DNA of 64,000 bases from Alteribacter populi (GCF_002352765.1 NZ_KZ293963.1:3560559-3624558); one strand, 5' to 3'. Shown: positions 8,531 to 17,926, counted from the stretch's first letter. Translations and numbers: made by a program. The notes: generated from the letters alone by a model not told the origin.

Positions 8531-9217
8531 GTGCTTGAATATAGAGACTGGAAGCATGTTTTTAAGTTAGACCCGAATAAATCGCTGGATGATGATGCGT
8601 TGGAGGCTATTTGTGAATCGGGTACGGATGCGGTAATTGTAGGTGGGACGGATGGTGTCACTGAAGACAATACGCTTGATTTACTTATGAGGATACGACG
8701 GTATTCGGTTGCGTGTGCTTTAGAGGTATCAACTCTAGAGGCGGTCACACCTGGCTTTGATTATTATTTAATTCCATCTGTCGTTAATACAGACAAAGTT
8801 AAGTGGATTAACGGGCAGCATCATCAAGCTGTGAAGGAGCTTGGCCCGATTATGAATTGGGATGAAGTGTTAACAGAAGGCTATTGTATCCTTAACGGAG
8901 ACGCTAAAGTTGCCCAGTTAACAGGTGCGAATACTGACCTTGATGAAGAAGATGTAGTTGCATATGCCCGGATGACTGAACATTTGATTCGAATGCCGAT
9001 TTTTTATCTTGAATACAGTGGTATGTATGGGAACCCGGAAGTGGTGAAGGCGGCGAAAGCTGTCCTCTCAAACACACAGGTTTTTTATGGTGGAGGCATT
9101 TCAAACAAGGAGCAAGCAGAAGAAATGGCCGAGCACGCTGACACAGTTGTTGTCGGTAATGTTATTTATGAAAATTTAAAACGTGCGTTAGCTACTGTTA
9201 AAGCAGTAAAAAAGTAA
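8531..9217 (+). CDS. pcrB: Heptaprenylglyceryl phosphate synthase PcrB
   Basis: A TIM-barrel prenyltransferase that, in Bacillus, moves a heptaprenyl group onto sn-glycerol-1-phosphate to start archaeal-type ether lipid precursors. Motifs: EYRDWKHVFKLDPNK at the N terminus, ESGTDAVIVGGTDGVTEDN, PGFDYYLIPSVVN, FYLEYSGMYGNPE and FYGGGISNKEQAEEMAEH. The start is placed at GTG 8531 because GGAGG at 8518-8522 is correctly spaced and the resulting 228 residues match the family; a TTG at 8516 overlaps that ribosome site. It precedes pcrA as in B. subtilis. Confidence 0.93.
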   Translation: MLEYRDWKHVFKLDPNKSLDDDALEAICESGTDAVIVGGTDGVTEDNTLDLLMRIRRYSVACALEVSTLEAVTPGFDYYLIPSVVNTDKVKWINGQHHQAVKELGPIMNWDEVLTEGYCILNGDAKVAQLTGANTDLDEEDVVAYARMTEHLIRMPIFYLEYSGMYGNPEVVKAAKAVLSNTQVFYGGGISNKEQAEEMAEHADTVVVGNVIYENLKRALATVKAVKK

Positions 9218-9284
9218 GTATACAACGGTGTGAAACTACGATAAACTAAGAATAAATGAGAACATATGTTTGGATGGTGGTAAC

Positions 9285-11573
9285 ATGGAACAAACAGGTA
9301 ATCAATTGCTGTCAGGTTTAAACCCTGAGCAACAAAAAGCGGTGAAACATGGGGCTGGCCCGCTATTAATTATGGCTGGAGCTGGGAGTGGGAAGACGCG
9401 AGTTCTCACTCACCGAATTGCGTATTTAATTGGTGAAAAAGGCGTAGCTCCTTGGTCAATTTTAGCTATTACCTTTACGAACAAAGCCTCTAGGGAAATG
9501 AAAGATCGAATTGGAAAAATCGTTGGAGGTTCTATTGCTGAAGACATTTGGATTTCGACGTTTCACTCGATGTGTGTAAGGATGTTAAGAAGAGATGTCG
9601 ATCGGATTGGTGTTAATCGTAATTTTACGATTTTGGACGGATCAGACCAAATGACGGTCGTAAAAAGGTTAATGAAAGAGCAGAATATTGATACGAAGAA
9701 ATTTGAGCCGCGAAGCATTTTAGGCTCGATCAGCTCGGCTAAAAACGAATTGAAAACGCCGAAGGATTTTGGGAAAACAGCTTCAGGTCCGTATGAAGAT
9801 ACTGTATTAAAAGTTTATGAAGCGTATCAAAAAGAGCTTAAGAAAAATCATGCGTTGGATTTTGACGACTTGATTATGATGACGATTAAGCTGTTTAAAC
9901 AAGTTCCTGAAGTGCTGGAATTTTATCAACGAAAATTTCAGTATGTGATGGTTGATGAGTATCAGGATACGAACAGAGCGCAATACATTCTTGTGAAAAT
10001 GCTGGCCGATCGCCATAAAAACATTTGTGTTGTTGGGGATTCAGATCAGTCGATTTATCGCTGGCGCGGGGCGGATATTCAAAATATCCTTTCCTTTGAA
10101 AGTGACTATCCGAATGCGGTTGTCATTATGCTTGAGCAAAATTATCGATCAACGAAAACCATTTTAAAAGCAGCGAATGATGTGATTGGAAACAACGCGA
10201 ATCGGAAGCCGAAAAATCTGTGGACCGAGAACTTAGATGGTGAGAAGCTTGCGTTATATGAAGCAGATAATGAGCGTGACGAAGCTCAGTTTATTGTTGG
10301 GAAAATAAAAGAAATGACTGACAGCGGTAAATATTCAGAGTCAGAAATTGCTGTCCTTTATCGAACAAATGCTCAATCTCGTGTGATTGAGGAAATGTTC
10401 GTCAAGTCTAACCTTTCCTACACGATCGTCGGCGGTACAAAGTTCTATGACAGAAAAGAGATTAAAGATGTCTTGGCCTATTTGCGAGTGATCGCGAACC
10501 CGGATGACGATATTAGCTTGCGTAGAATTGTCAATGTACCAAAACGCGGGATCGGCGCTTCTACCGTGGAGAAGATCGATCATTTTGCCGATTTGCAAGG
10601 AGTATCTCTTTTCCGTGCCCTGCAGGATGTAAATGAGATCGGTTTGAGTGCGCGGGCGCGTAACTCTTTAGCCGAATTTATCGACCAATTAAATGGCTGG
10701 GTCCAAATGCAGGATTATTTATCAGTCACTGAACTTGTTGAAGAACTGTTGGATAAAACCGGTTATCGCGCGATGCTAAAAAATGATAAGAGCTTGGAAT
10801 CCGAAAGTCGTCTTGAGAACATTGAAGAATTTTTAACTGTAACCAAAGAGTTTGAAAAAACAAATGAAGATAAATCATTAGTTGCCTTTCTAACCGATTT
10901 AGCACTTATTGCAGATATTGATAAAGTAGACGATGAAGAGGAAGACAGCAATCAGGAACAAATCATTCTGATGACTTTGCACTCTGCAAAAGGGTTGGAG
11001 TTTCCTGTTGTGTTCTTGATCGGACTTGAAGAAGGGGTGTTTCCTCATAGCCGTTCTCTTATGGAAGTAGTAGAGATGGAGGAGGAGCGCCGACTTGCTT
11101 ACGTGGGAATTACCCGTGCCGAAAAAGAATTATATTTATCTCGGGCAAGAATGCGCACGCTATATGGTAGGACGAATATGAATCCAGCTTCCCGCTTTTT
11201 GAGTGAAATTCCGGAAGATCTCCTTGATTCGTTTAAAGAAGAAAAACCAACACCGGACTGGATGAAGACGTCCACAGCCTCTCGAAATAAGCCGTCCTTT
11301 AGTCAACCTGGCCGCGCAGCAAGATCGGACCAAGGGAGTACTGGAGGGGCGGCACCTGCACCTGGGAGGACGAGAATGCGCACGCAAACAACGACGACAG
11401 GTGGCGACTCGTTTTCATGGGCTGTTGGTGATAAAGCTGCTCATAAAAAGTGGGGAACAGGAACTGTTGTAAGTATGAAAGGGGACAAAGAGAACGTCGA
11501 ACTCGATATTGCTTTCCCCGAAGTTGGCGTTAAGCGTCTTTTTGCCAAGTTTGCCCCCATAACAAAGCAGTAA
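9285..11573 (+). CDS. pcrA: ATP-dependent DNA helicase PcrA (UvrD/Rep family)
   Basis: A superfamily 1A 3'-5' helicase for nucleotide excision repair, plasmid rolling-circle replication and removal of RecA or stalled polymerases. In order: Walker A AGAGSGKT at 31-38, VDEYQDTNRAQY (motif II), SDQSIYRWRGADI (motif III), and the late motifs TLHSAKGLEFPVVF and VGITRAEKELYLSRA. The last about 50 residues form the Tudor-like tail (GDKAAHKKWGTGTVV), which in PcrA binds RNA polymerase. ATG 9285 is chosen over TTG 9270 because the GGTGG at 9276-9280 lies between them. It is followed, 12 bases on, by ligA. Confidence 0.96.
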   Translation: MEQTGNQLLSGLNPEQQKAVKHGAGPLLIMAGAGSGKTRVLTHRIAYLIGEKGVAPWSILAITFTNKASREMKDRIGKIVGGSIAEDIWISTFHSMCVRMLRRDVDRIGVNRNFTILDGSDQMTVVKRLMKEQNIDTKKFEPRSILGSISSAKNELKTPKDFGKTASGPYEDTVLKVYEAYQKELKKNHALDFDDLIMMTIKLFKQVPEVLEFYQRKFQYVMVDEYQDTNRAQYILVKMLADRHKNICVVGDSDQSIYRWRGADIQNILSFESDYPNAVVIMLEQNYRSTKTILKAANDVIGNNANRKPKNLWTENLDGEKLALYEADNERDEAQFIVGKIKEMTDSGKYSESEIAVLYRTNAQSRVIEEMFVKSNLSYTIVGGTKFYDRKEIKDVLAYLRVIANPDDDISLRRIVNVPKRGIGASTVEKIDHFADLQGVSLFRALQDVNEIGLSARARNSLAEFIDQLNGWVQMQDYLSVTELVEELLDKTGYRAMLKNDKSLESESRLENIEEFLTVTKEFEKTNEDKSLVAFLTDLALIADIDKVDDEEEDSNQEQIILMTLHSAKGLEFPVVFLIGLEEGVFPHSRSLMEVVEMEEERRLAYVGITRAEKELYLSRARMRTLYGRTNMNPASRFLSEIPEDLLDSFKEEKPTPDWMKTSTASRNKPSFSQPGRAARSDQGSTGGAAPAPGRTRMRTQTTTTGGDSFSWAVGDKAAHKKWGTGTVVSMKGDKENVELDIAFPEVGVKRLFAKFAPITKQ

Positions 11574-11585
11574 GGTGGGAACCGA

Positions 11586-13592
11586 ATGGATCGTAACGAA
11601 GTGAAAAAACAAATCGATCATTTAACAGATACATTAAACGACTATGCTCATCATTATTATGTATTAGATGAGCCTAAAGTGTCAGATGCCGAATATGACC
11701 AGCTTCTTCATGAGCTTATGGAACTGGAGAAAGCGAATCCGGAGCTGAAGCGAGACGATTCACCCGGGGAGCGTGTAGGTGGAGAGGTCCTCGATTCGTT
11801 CAAAAAAGTGCAGCACGACGTACCGATGCTTAGTTTGTCGAATGCCTTTAACGCACAGGAGCTCCGCGATTTTGATCGCCGCGTTCAACAAGGGATAGGG
11901 CGTAGTCTACGGTATAGTTGCGAATTAAAAATTGACGGGCTAGCAGTGACGTTAAAGTATGAACAAGGCAAGTTTGTTCAAGGGGCTACTCGAGGAGATG
12001 GCACGACGGGTGAAGATATTACAAGGAATTTAAAAACGATCCCGTCGATTCCACTCCGATTAAAAGAACAAGCAGACATTGAAGTCCGCGGCGAAGCTTT
12101 TATGCCGAAGCGCTCCTTTGAACGTTTGAATGAAGCAAAAGAAGCACAAGGAGAGCAGCTGTTTGCGAACCCGAGAAATGCAGCAGCTGGTTCGTTGCGC
12201 CAACTTGACCCGAAAATTGCAGCCAAACGAAGTCTTGACATTTTTGTCTATTCTATCAGCCGATTACAAGGGAAAGAAATCTATTCTCATCACGAAAGTT
12301 TAAATTACGTGAGTGAATTAGGCTTTAAAATTAATCGTCAGCATAAAGTGTGTGACACGATTGATGAAGTTATTGACTACTGTGAGAGCTGGTTGGAAAA
12401 AAGAGCAGATCTACCTTATGAAATTGATGGGATTGTTATTAAAGTAGATGATTTGAATGCTCAAAAGGAATTAGGATTTACCGCGAAAAGTCCGCGTTGG
12501 GCAACGGCTTTTAAGTTCCCGGCTGAAGAGGTGATCACCACCTTGGAAGAGATTGAATTAAATGTCGGTCGTACAGGTGTGGTCACACCAACTGCAGTTT
12601 TATCCCCTGTTGCAGTAGCGGGTACGACAGTGAAGCGTGCGTCGCTTCATAATGAGGATTTGATTCGTGAAAAAGACCTCAAGCTTGGTGATAAAGTCAC
12701 GATCAAAAAAGCCGGGGATATTATCCCGGAAGTTGTTAATGTTTTAACCGAGCAGCGTACTGGAGATGAACAAGACTTCTCCATGCCGACTCACTGTCCT
12801 GAATGTGAAAGTGAACTTGAACGAATCGAAGGAGAAGTTGCATTACGCTGTATGAACCCGAAATGCCCTGCGCAAATTCGTGAAGGTCTTATCCATTTTG
12901 TTTCTCGTAATGCGATGAACATTGATGGTTTAGGCGAACGTGTAATTGCCCAGCTTTTCCAGCACGGTTTGATCCAGGATGTGGCGGACATTTATAAGCT
13001 TGAAAAAGGAGAACTGCTCAAGCTTGAACGGATGGGGGAAAAATCCGTTCAAAATCTAGTCCAAGCGATTGAGGTAACGAAAGAAAACTCACTTGAAAAA
13101 CTGCTGTTTGGCTTGGGTATTCGTCATGTAGGATCCAAAGCTGCTCAGACGCTAGCCCAGAAGTTTGAGACAATGGAAGCTCTCCAACAGGCAACAATCG
13201 AAGACTTGATTGCCATTAATGAAATTGGCGATAAAATGGCTGATGCAATTGTAACCTATTTTGATAAACCAGAAGTCACTAGCTTGATCCAAGAGCTGGC
13301 TGATGTCGGTGTAAACATGGTATACAAAGGACCGAAGCTGCGTGACGCAGAAGAGATGGACTCGCCATTTGCGGGGAAAACGATCGTTCTCACCGGCTCG
13401 ATGGAACATATGAACCGAAATGAAGCGAAAAAGGAAATCGAGCTGCTCGGAGGTAACGTCACCGGAAGTGTGAGTAAAAATACCGATTTACTCATTGCGG
13501 GTGAAAAAGCGGGATCAAAGTTAAAGAAAGCACAAGAGCTGAATATAGAAATTTGGGATGAAGCGAGAATGCTGGAGGAATTAGGCGGATAA
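11586..13592 (+). CDS. ligA: NAD+-dependent DNA ligase
   Basis: Seals nicks in replication and repair using NAD+. A 668-residue protein with the full domain order. The Ia domain (HHYYVLDEPKVSDAEYD) contacts NMN, and the adenylation domain has the catalytic KIDG with Lys115. An OB fold follows (about 320-400), then a four-Cys zinc finger (CPEC to CMNPKC, around 403-427), helix-hairpin-helix repeats and a C-terminal BRCT domain (FAGKTIVLTGSMEHMNR). AAGGTGG directly after the pcrA stop serves as ribosome site. It is cotranscribed with pcrA and probably pcrB. Confidence 0.97.
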   Translation: MDRNEVKKQIDHLTDTLNDYAHHYYVLDEPKVSDAEYDQLLHELMELEKANPELKRDDSPGERVGGEVLDSFKKVQHDVPMLSLSNAFNAQELRDFDRRVQQGIGRSLRYSCELKIDGLAVTLKYEQGKFVQGATRGDGTTGEDITRNLKTIPSIPLRLKEQADIEVRGEAFMPKRSFERLNEAKEAQGEQLFANPRNAAAGSLRQLDPKIAAKRSLDIFVYSISRLQGKEIYSHHESLNYVSELGFKINRQHKVCDTIDEVIDYCESWLEKRADLPYEIDGIVIKVDDLNAQKELGFTAKSPRWATAFKFPAEEVITTLEEIELNVGRTGVVTPTAVLSPVAVAGTTVKRASLHNEDLIREKDLKLGDKVTIKKAGDIIPEVVNVLTEQRTGDEQDFSMPTHCPECESELERIEGEVALRCMNPKCPAQIREGLIHFVSRNAMNIDGLGERVIAQLFQHGLIQDVADIYKLEKGELLKLERMGEKSVQNLVQAIEVTKENSLEKLLFGLGIRHVGSKAAQTLAQKFETMEALQQATIEDLIAINEIGDKMADAIVTYFDKPEVTSLIQELADVGVNMVYKGPKLRDAEEMDSPFAGKTIVLTGSMEHMNRNEAKKEIELLGGNVTGSVSKNTDLLIAGEKAGSKLKKAQELNIEIWDEARMLEELGG

Positions 13593-13640
13593 TTCACTTG
13601 GCAACAAGGGCGCTGTCATCAATGGTGAGGAGTGTATAAG

Positions 13641-14813
13641 GTGACAAAACGACTCGGTGTGCTTAGTATCGTAGGTTTACTCGTTCTCTCTGGTTGTTTG
13701 CCAGCCTTAGAACGTGAAGAAGAAGTAATTGTCGTAGAGGATGAAAATGAAGAAGACGAGTATGAATATGTGATTACCCCGACACTGGAGACTCCGGAAA
13801 ATTATTACCGCAATGTTCTTCGGGATGGGGCGTATCAGCGTAGTCCGGCGAGAGGGAATGTGGCTCACTCAATGAATAACCGCATTGATATTGATCAATT
13901 CGAAGTGGGGCTTATGGAAATAGCGTCAGCTAATTTTAGTCAGGATGATTATTACTTTCAGGAAGGTGAGTTTTTAAATGGTAATACCATTAATTCATGG
14001 TTGCGACGCTATGATCCTTCTGAAGAGCGATATGAGCATGGCTTAAACCCGAGCTTAGGTGATGGTGATGATCTCGAAGAACAAATGCGCAAAAACCCGG
14101 CCTATTTATCGCATATTATGGAGCATAATTACATGTACGAAGAAGGGGAAGACGGAGTCCAACTCGGAGGAGTCGTGATCGGATTAGGACTTCGATCGAT
14201 TTACTACTTCCGTACAGAAGATGATGAAGGGCGTTACTTATTCCACGAAGAAGCCTTAGATGATGAGGAAGTGGAAGCTGCCGGAAAAGAAATGGCCCAA
14301 GAAGTTCTGGAACGACTCAGATCTTTAGAGGAACTTCAAGATGTTCCGATTGTTATCGCACTCTATCAGGAAGAAAAGCAAAACTCTCTCGTACCCGGTT
14401 CGTTTATTGCCATGGCTGAATCGAACAGTGGAACCGAGCTTGGAGGGTGGGAGCAAATTAATGAAGAGTTTTACTTTTTCCCATCAAATGCGGCCACTGA
14501 AAATCGACGCGACCAAGCTGAAGCTTTTAATCAGTTCAAAAATGATGTAGATGACTTTTTTGACCACTCAATCGGTGTTGTCGGGAGAGCCAGGTATAAA
14601 AATAACGATATTCAGGAAATGAAGATCGACGTGAACCTTCAGTCCCATGGAAAGGCAGAAATTATTGCGTTAACACAATTCATCAGTGGAAGGTTAAGTT
14701 CTACTTTCACATTTGATGCATCGATACATGTCTATTTAGAATCGGTGAGCGGAACGGAAGCCCTGATAGTGCAGTACCCAGGTGAAGAACCGTTTGTTCA
14801 TGTATACCAATAA
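13641..14813 (+). CDS. camS: CamS-family sex pheromone lipoprotein (YerH)
   Basis: A lipoprotein of about 390 residues with lipobox LSGC (Cys19) and an acidic linker (EREEEVIVVEDENEEDE). The CamS domain includes NYYRNVLRDGAYQRSPARG, PAYLSHIMEHNYM and IALYQEEKQNSLVPGSF. In enterococci and staphylococci the signal peptide of such proteins is processed to peptide pheromones; whether that happens here is not known. The GTG at 13641 is preferred to the GTG at 13632, which overlaps the GGTGAGGAG site. Position after ligA matches B. subtilis yerH. A strong terminator follows. Confidence 0.92.
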   Translation: MTKRLGVLSIVGLLVLSGCLPALEREEEVIVVEDENEEDEYEYVITPTLETPENYYRNVLRDGAYQRSPARGNVAHSMNNRIDIDQFEVGLMEIASANFSQDDYYFQEGEFLNGNTINSWLRRYDPSEERYEHGLNPSLGDGDDLEEQMRKNPAYLSHIMEHNYMYEEGEDGVQLGGVVIGLGLRSIYYFRTEDDEGRYLFHEEALDDEEVEAAGKEMAQEVLERLRSLEELQDVPIVIALYQEEKQNSLVPGSFIAMAESNSGTELGGWEQINEEFYFFPSNAATENRRDQAEAFNQFKNDVDDFFDHSIGVVGRARYKNNDIQEMKIDVNLQSHGKAEIIALTQFISGRLSSTFTFDASIHVYLESVSGTEALIVQYPGEEPFVHVYQ

Positions 14814-14823
14814 ATTTTAAAAT

Positions 14824-14873
14824 AAAGGTGTCTCAAAGGGTCGTTGTTTGACTTTTTTGAGACACCTTTTTTT
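14824..14873 (+). terminator. Strong intrinsic terminator after camS
   Basis: A 14-bp perfect stem (AAAGGTGTCTCAAA at 14824-14837 with TTTGAGACACCTTT at 14857-14870) and a T-run. The stem is nearly the same as in the terminators at 4347 and 20902. Confidence 0.9.
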
Positions 14874-14885
14874 AAAGGTGAAAAA

Positions 14886-15165
14886 TTGAATGAATTCCTC
14901 ATAATTCTAAGCTCATGCGGCTCAAGGGCTCTAAGACATGGAAAAAGGAGCACCTCCCCAAATGTCGAATTTAGTAAGTCACCAAACAATCGAAATGAAA
15001 TGGGAGGAAACCCCTCGTGTCTATTGTACGAGAGAGCCCTACGTAGTTGGCCGGAATCTGCAAGACAAAACGGACCAGCCAAGACCCCGCAGGGCGCATT
15101 TCCCAAGGAGGCTTGGCGGTTCGTCCGTGGAAAGCGAGCAGATGGAGGCCAACGTAGCTACATAA
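14886..15165. repeat. Structured intergenic repeat element, copy 1
   Basis: A stretch of about 280 bases that reappears at 42560-42792 and, internally deleted, at 25500-25582. Shared blocks in order: GAATGAATT, CATAATTCT, GCGGCTCAAGG, TCTAAGACATG, AAAAGGAGCACCTCC, TTTAGTAAGT, TGTACGA, CCAAGACC, GCAGGGCGC, GAGGCTTGGCGGTTCGTCC, GGAAAGCGAGC and GTAGCTACATAAA. CCAAGACCCCG pairs with the later AAGGAGGCTTGG, giving a hairpin. Short reading frames across it are not conserved between copies, so it is regarded as non-coding, possibly an RNA or a miniature mobile element. Confidence 0.8.
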
Positions 15166-15184
15166 AAAAGCCCCTCTTAATTTA

Positions 15185-15699
15185 ACACTAAGCAAGTTGG
15201 AGACCGTAGCCAAGTTTTCTTTATCGCTTTACGGCGTAAGGGAAAGTTAGACTTCCTTATTCAATAGATCAATGTGAAAAGCTCCTTCGATTGACCTATA
15301 ATAGACGATCGGAAAAAAGAAAAATTCACCAAAATGACCCGGACTTTATGTCGATTGTGTGAAAAAATGAAATTCATTTAAATTTTTTTTAGTGAATATA
15401 TATGACTATATTTATATGAAAGCGGTTACATTTGGAGGAACTATGTATATTTATTCGCGAAGACGATAGAAGAATAATATTTACAATGTTCTGATATTTA
15501 TTTTGTGTTATAGTTCTGCTTGTGCCTTAAATCGGAGAGAGACAGAACAATCTTGAAAATTCTAAAAGTTGCATAGAGGTGAATAAGAGCGATCTGTCGA
15601 AATCTGTAGGTATTATTGTGAGTAAGGTCAGTCACAGTAGCAAATGCTAACAAATACTTAGAATAACGAGAGTTTACAAAACATAAAGGAGGGATAAAT
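15185..15699. other. Gene-free leader region upstream of the symporter unit
   Basis: About 500 bases with no supported gene. It holds a GGAGACCGTAGCCAAG segment at about 15199-15214 that recurs near 17397, an AT-rich stretch (15370-15420) and the cre site at 15417. The long leader before the 34-residue gene at 15700 could contain the promoter and regulatory elements, but no clear sigma-A promoter was picked out. Confidence 0.5.
15417..15430 (+). promoter_or_regulatory. cre operator (CcpA site)
   Basis: TGAAAGCGGTTACA matches the CcpA consensus TGWAANCGNTNNCA at every defined position. It lies 270 bases before the small accessory gene and symporter, suggesting carbon catabolite control of proline uptake. 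Whether CcpA represses or activates depends on the unmapped promoter. Confidence 0.7.
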
Positions 15700-15804
15700 G
15701 TGGAACACTCATTAACAGCAGCAACTTGGTTCTGGCTATTCGTCCCAATGCCGTTACTCGTCATACTATCAATTATTACATTTTTCACTGAGAGGAGAAG
15801 ATAA
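15700..15804 (+). CDS. Small membrane peptide, putative symporter accessory subunit (34 aa)
   Basis: GTG start with an excellent AAAGGAGGG ribosome site (15686-15693). The 34-residue product is VEHSLTAATWFWLFVPMPLL followed by a hydrophobic stretch and the basic end FFTERRR, so it is a single-span peptide. The stop is three bases before the ATG of the proline symporter, and that gene's ribosome site lies within this one, so the two are translationally coupled. Small partner peptides are known next to some sodium symporters (for example MetS beside MetP). By analogy this may be a subunit of the transporter at 15808; no direct family match is claimed. Confidence 0.75.
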   Translation: MEHSLTAATWFWLFVPMPLLVILSIITFFTERRR

Positions 15805-15807
15805 GAC

Positions 15808-17259
15808 ATGGAAACGTCAACGTTAATTACGTTTATTATTTATTTAGTAGGTATGCTTGCCATCGGGTTAGTTGCATACAAAATGACTAGCAATTTATCT
15901 GATTATGTATTAGGTGGTCGTCGTTTAGGAGGAAGTGTTGCTGCATTGAGTGCGGGTGCTTCTGATATGAGTAGTTGGTTGTTACTCGGTTTACCAGGTG
16001 CGATGTATGCTGCTGGTATGACAGAAATCTGGATCGGTGTCGGTCTTGCCATTGGTGCCTATTTAAACTGGCAATTTGTCGCGACTCGTCTTCGTATGTA
16101 CACAGAAATTGCAGGAGATTCAATTACGCTCCCTGATTTCTTTGAAAACCGTTTTAAGGATGAAACAAAAGTTCTTCGTATTGTATCAGCCATTGTTATT
16201 TTAGTGTTTTTTGCGTTCTATACATCTTCAGGTCTTGTAGGTGGAGCATTGTTATTTGAATCCGCATTCGGGCTTGATTATACACAAGCATTATGGATTG
16301 GTGCTATCGTTATTATTTCATATACGTTTTTAGGTGGATTTTTAGCTGTAAGTTGGACTGACTTTGCTCAAGGGATTCTCATGTTCCTTGCGTTGATCGT
16401 TGTACCAATCGTAGCCATTCAGCAAATGGGTGGTTGGGGAGAAACCGTCGATGCTGTAGGAAACATTGACCCTGTTTATCTTGATGTGTTTACAGGTACA
16501 AGCTTTGTCGGCATTATTTCGTTATTAGCATGGGGTCTTGGTTACTTCGGTCAGCCTCATATTGTTGCCCGTTTTATGGCGGTCAAATCTAAAGATGAGA
16601 TTCCTAAAGCACGTTTAGTTGGTATGACGTGGATGGTATTTGCGCTATTCGGTGCCATCTTTACTGGTTTTGTCGGGATTGCATTCTTTGCCGATGCACC
16701 GCTTGCAGATTCTGAAACAGTTTTCATTCAATTTACCCAAGTCCTCTTTAACCCATGGGTATCTGGGTTCTTACTCGCTGCGATTTTAGCTGCGATTATG
16801 AGTACGATCGACTCCCAGTTACTTGTATCTTCAAGTGCGTTAACAGAAGACTTTTACAAAGCGATTTTCCGTAAAAGTGCATCTCAGCAAGAGCTTGTAT
16901 GGGTAGGCCGTATTGGTGTTCTTGTAATCGCACTCTTTGCAGTTGCGCTTGCTTATAATCCTGAAGCAACTGTCCTTGAGCTTGTAGGTTATGCTTGGGC
17001 CGGATTTGGTGCTGCATTTGGACCTGTTGTTATTCTCGCGTTGTTCTGGAAGCGAATGACGAAAAATGGTGCACTTGCAGGTATGCTCGTCGGTGGTGCA
17101 ACAGTTATCCTTTGGGATCTGTTCGTGCCAAGTGCACTATATGAAATCATCCCTGGATTTATCTTCGCCTGGGTTGCTGTTGTCGTTGTCAGTCTAATGG
17201 GTGAAGAGCCTTCTAAAGATATTCAAGAAGAATTTGACGAAGTACAAAAGAGCCTGTAA
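15808..17259 (+). CDS. putP: Sodium/proline symporter (SSS family)
   Basis: A 483-residue protein with about 13 membrane segments. It imports L-proline with Na+, for nutrition or as an osmoprotectant. Diagnostic segments: YVLGGRRLGGSVAALSAGAS and DMSSWLLLGLPGAMYAAG (the Na+/proline site of PutP/OpuE), TLPDFFENRF, and AAIMSTIDSQLLVSSSALTEDFYK. Position after camS corresponds to opuE in B. subtilis, so it could be the osmoregulated OpuE orthologue; putP and opuE cannot be separated from sequence alone. It is coupled to the preceding 34-residue gene, has a cre site upstream and is followed by a terminator. Confidence 0.9.
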   Translation: METSTLITFIIYLVGMLAIGLVAYKMTSNLSDYVLGGRRLGGSVAALSAGASDMSSWLLLGLPGAMYAAGMTEIWIGVGLAIGAYLNWQFVATRLRMYTEIAGDSITLPDFFENRFKDETKVLRIVSAIVILVFFAFYTSSGLVGGALLFESAFGLDYTQALWIGAIVIISYTFLGGFLAVSWTDFAQGILMFLALIVVPIVAIQQMGGWGETVDAVGNIDPVYLDVFTGTSFVGIISLLAWGLGYFGQPHIVARFMAVKSKDEIPKARLVGMTWMVFALFGAIFTGFVGIAFFADAPLADSETVFIQFTQVLFNPWVSGFLLAAILAAIMSTIDSQLLVSSSALTEDFYKAIFRKSASQQELVWVGRIGVLVIALFAVALAYNPEATVLELVGYAWAGFGAAFGPVVILALFWKRMTKNGALAGMLVGGATVILWDLFVPSALYEIIPGFIFAWVAVVVVSLMGEEPSKDIQEEFDEVQKSL

Positions 17260-17275
17260 AAGGTATTTGAAAATA

Positions 17276-17310
17276 GCGTCTCCCTCCAAAATGTGAGGGG
17301 GGCGTTTTTT
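17276..17310 (+). terminator. Intrinsic terminator after the proline symporter
   Basis: GCGTCTCCCTC pairs with GAGGGGGGCGT (some G-T pairs) across an eight-base loop, followed by six T. Confidence 0.75.
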
Positions 17311-17506
17311 AAAAAGATTTATGAGAGGACAGCTACCTTCACGCCGCTCGTCTCAAGATACAGCGGAGAAGAACGCTTTTGTGAAAAGGCAAATCTGGAG
17401 ACCGTAGCCAAGCTGGAAAGTGTTTAAAAGCTCTTCTGCGTAGTTGGCGAATCTAGCAGGTAGCCTCTGCACCTCAAAAAATGCCTCCCACTCACCCTGC
17501 GCTTTG

Positions 17507-17535
17507 TTGCTTGTGTTAACCATCTTTGGTATCAT
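17507..17535 (+). promoter_or_regulatory. Candidate sigma-A promoter for gatCAB
   Basis: TTGCTT at 17507-17512, 17-base spacer, TATCAT at 17530-17535, about 57 bases before gatC. The match is fair and the position sensible; no other candidate in the gap is as good. Confidence 0.45.
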
Positions 17536-17591
17536 CAGTTTATTATCTTACATACGAAATGGCGTCTTATTAAAATGATGGAGGTAGAGAA

Positions 17592-17885
17592 ATGGAGCGG
17601 ATCACAAAGGATCAAATAAAACATGTTGCTCACTTAGCGCGCTTGGAATTCAGCGACGATGAAGTGGAAAAGTATTCCGAGCAACTGGATGCTATTATCA
17701 ATTTTGCTGAGCAGTTAAATGAATTAGATACGACAAATGTTGTCCCGACATCTCATGTGTTTGATGTACGAAATGTCCTCCGTGAAGATGAAGTGAAACC
17801 TTCGCTTACTCAAGAGGATGCGTTAGCTAATGCACCAAAACAAAAGGACGGACAAGTGAAAATCCCATCTGTTTTCACACCTTAA
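17592..17885 (+). CDS. gatC: Asp-tRNA(Asn)/Glu-tRNA(Gln) amidotransferase subunit C
   Basis: The 97-residue small subunit that wraps around and stabilises GatA in the GatCAB complex. It begins MERITKDQIKHVAHLARLEF, with the LNELDTTNVVPTSHVF and LREDEVKPSLTQEDALANAP blocks typical of the family. A ATGGAGG ribosome site lies 7 bases upstream of the ATG. It heads the gatC-gatA-gatB operon; 85 bases separate it from gatA. Confidence 0.96.
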   Translation: MERITKDQIKHVAHLARLEFSDDEVEKYSEQLDAIINFAEQLNELDTTNVVPTSHVFDVRNVLREDEVKPSLTQEDALANAPKQKDGQVKIPSVFTP

Positions 17886-17926
17886 GCTCTAAAGGGCCAA
17901 AGTATAACTGCAACGAAGGCTTCCCC

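Noticed and set aside
14844..15185. Open frames of 75-113 codons on both strands
   Set aside because: They lie in the intergenic repeat element and are not preserved in the copy at 42560.
17313..17500. A further copy of the structured intergenic element
   Set aside because: Only the short GGAGACCGTAGCCAAG block is shared with the region at 15199; the other blocks are missing.
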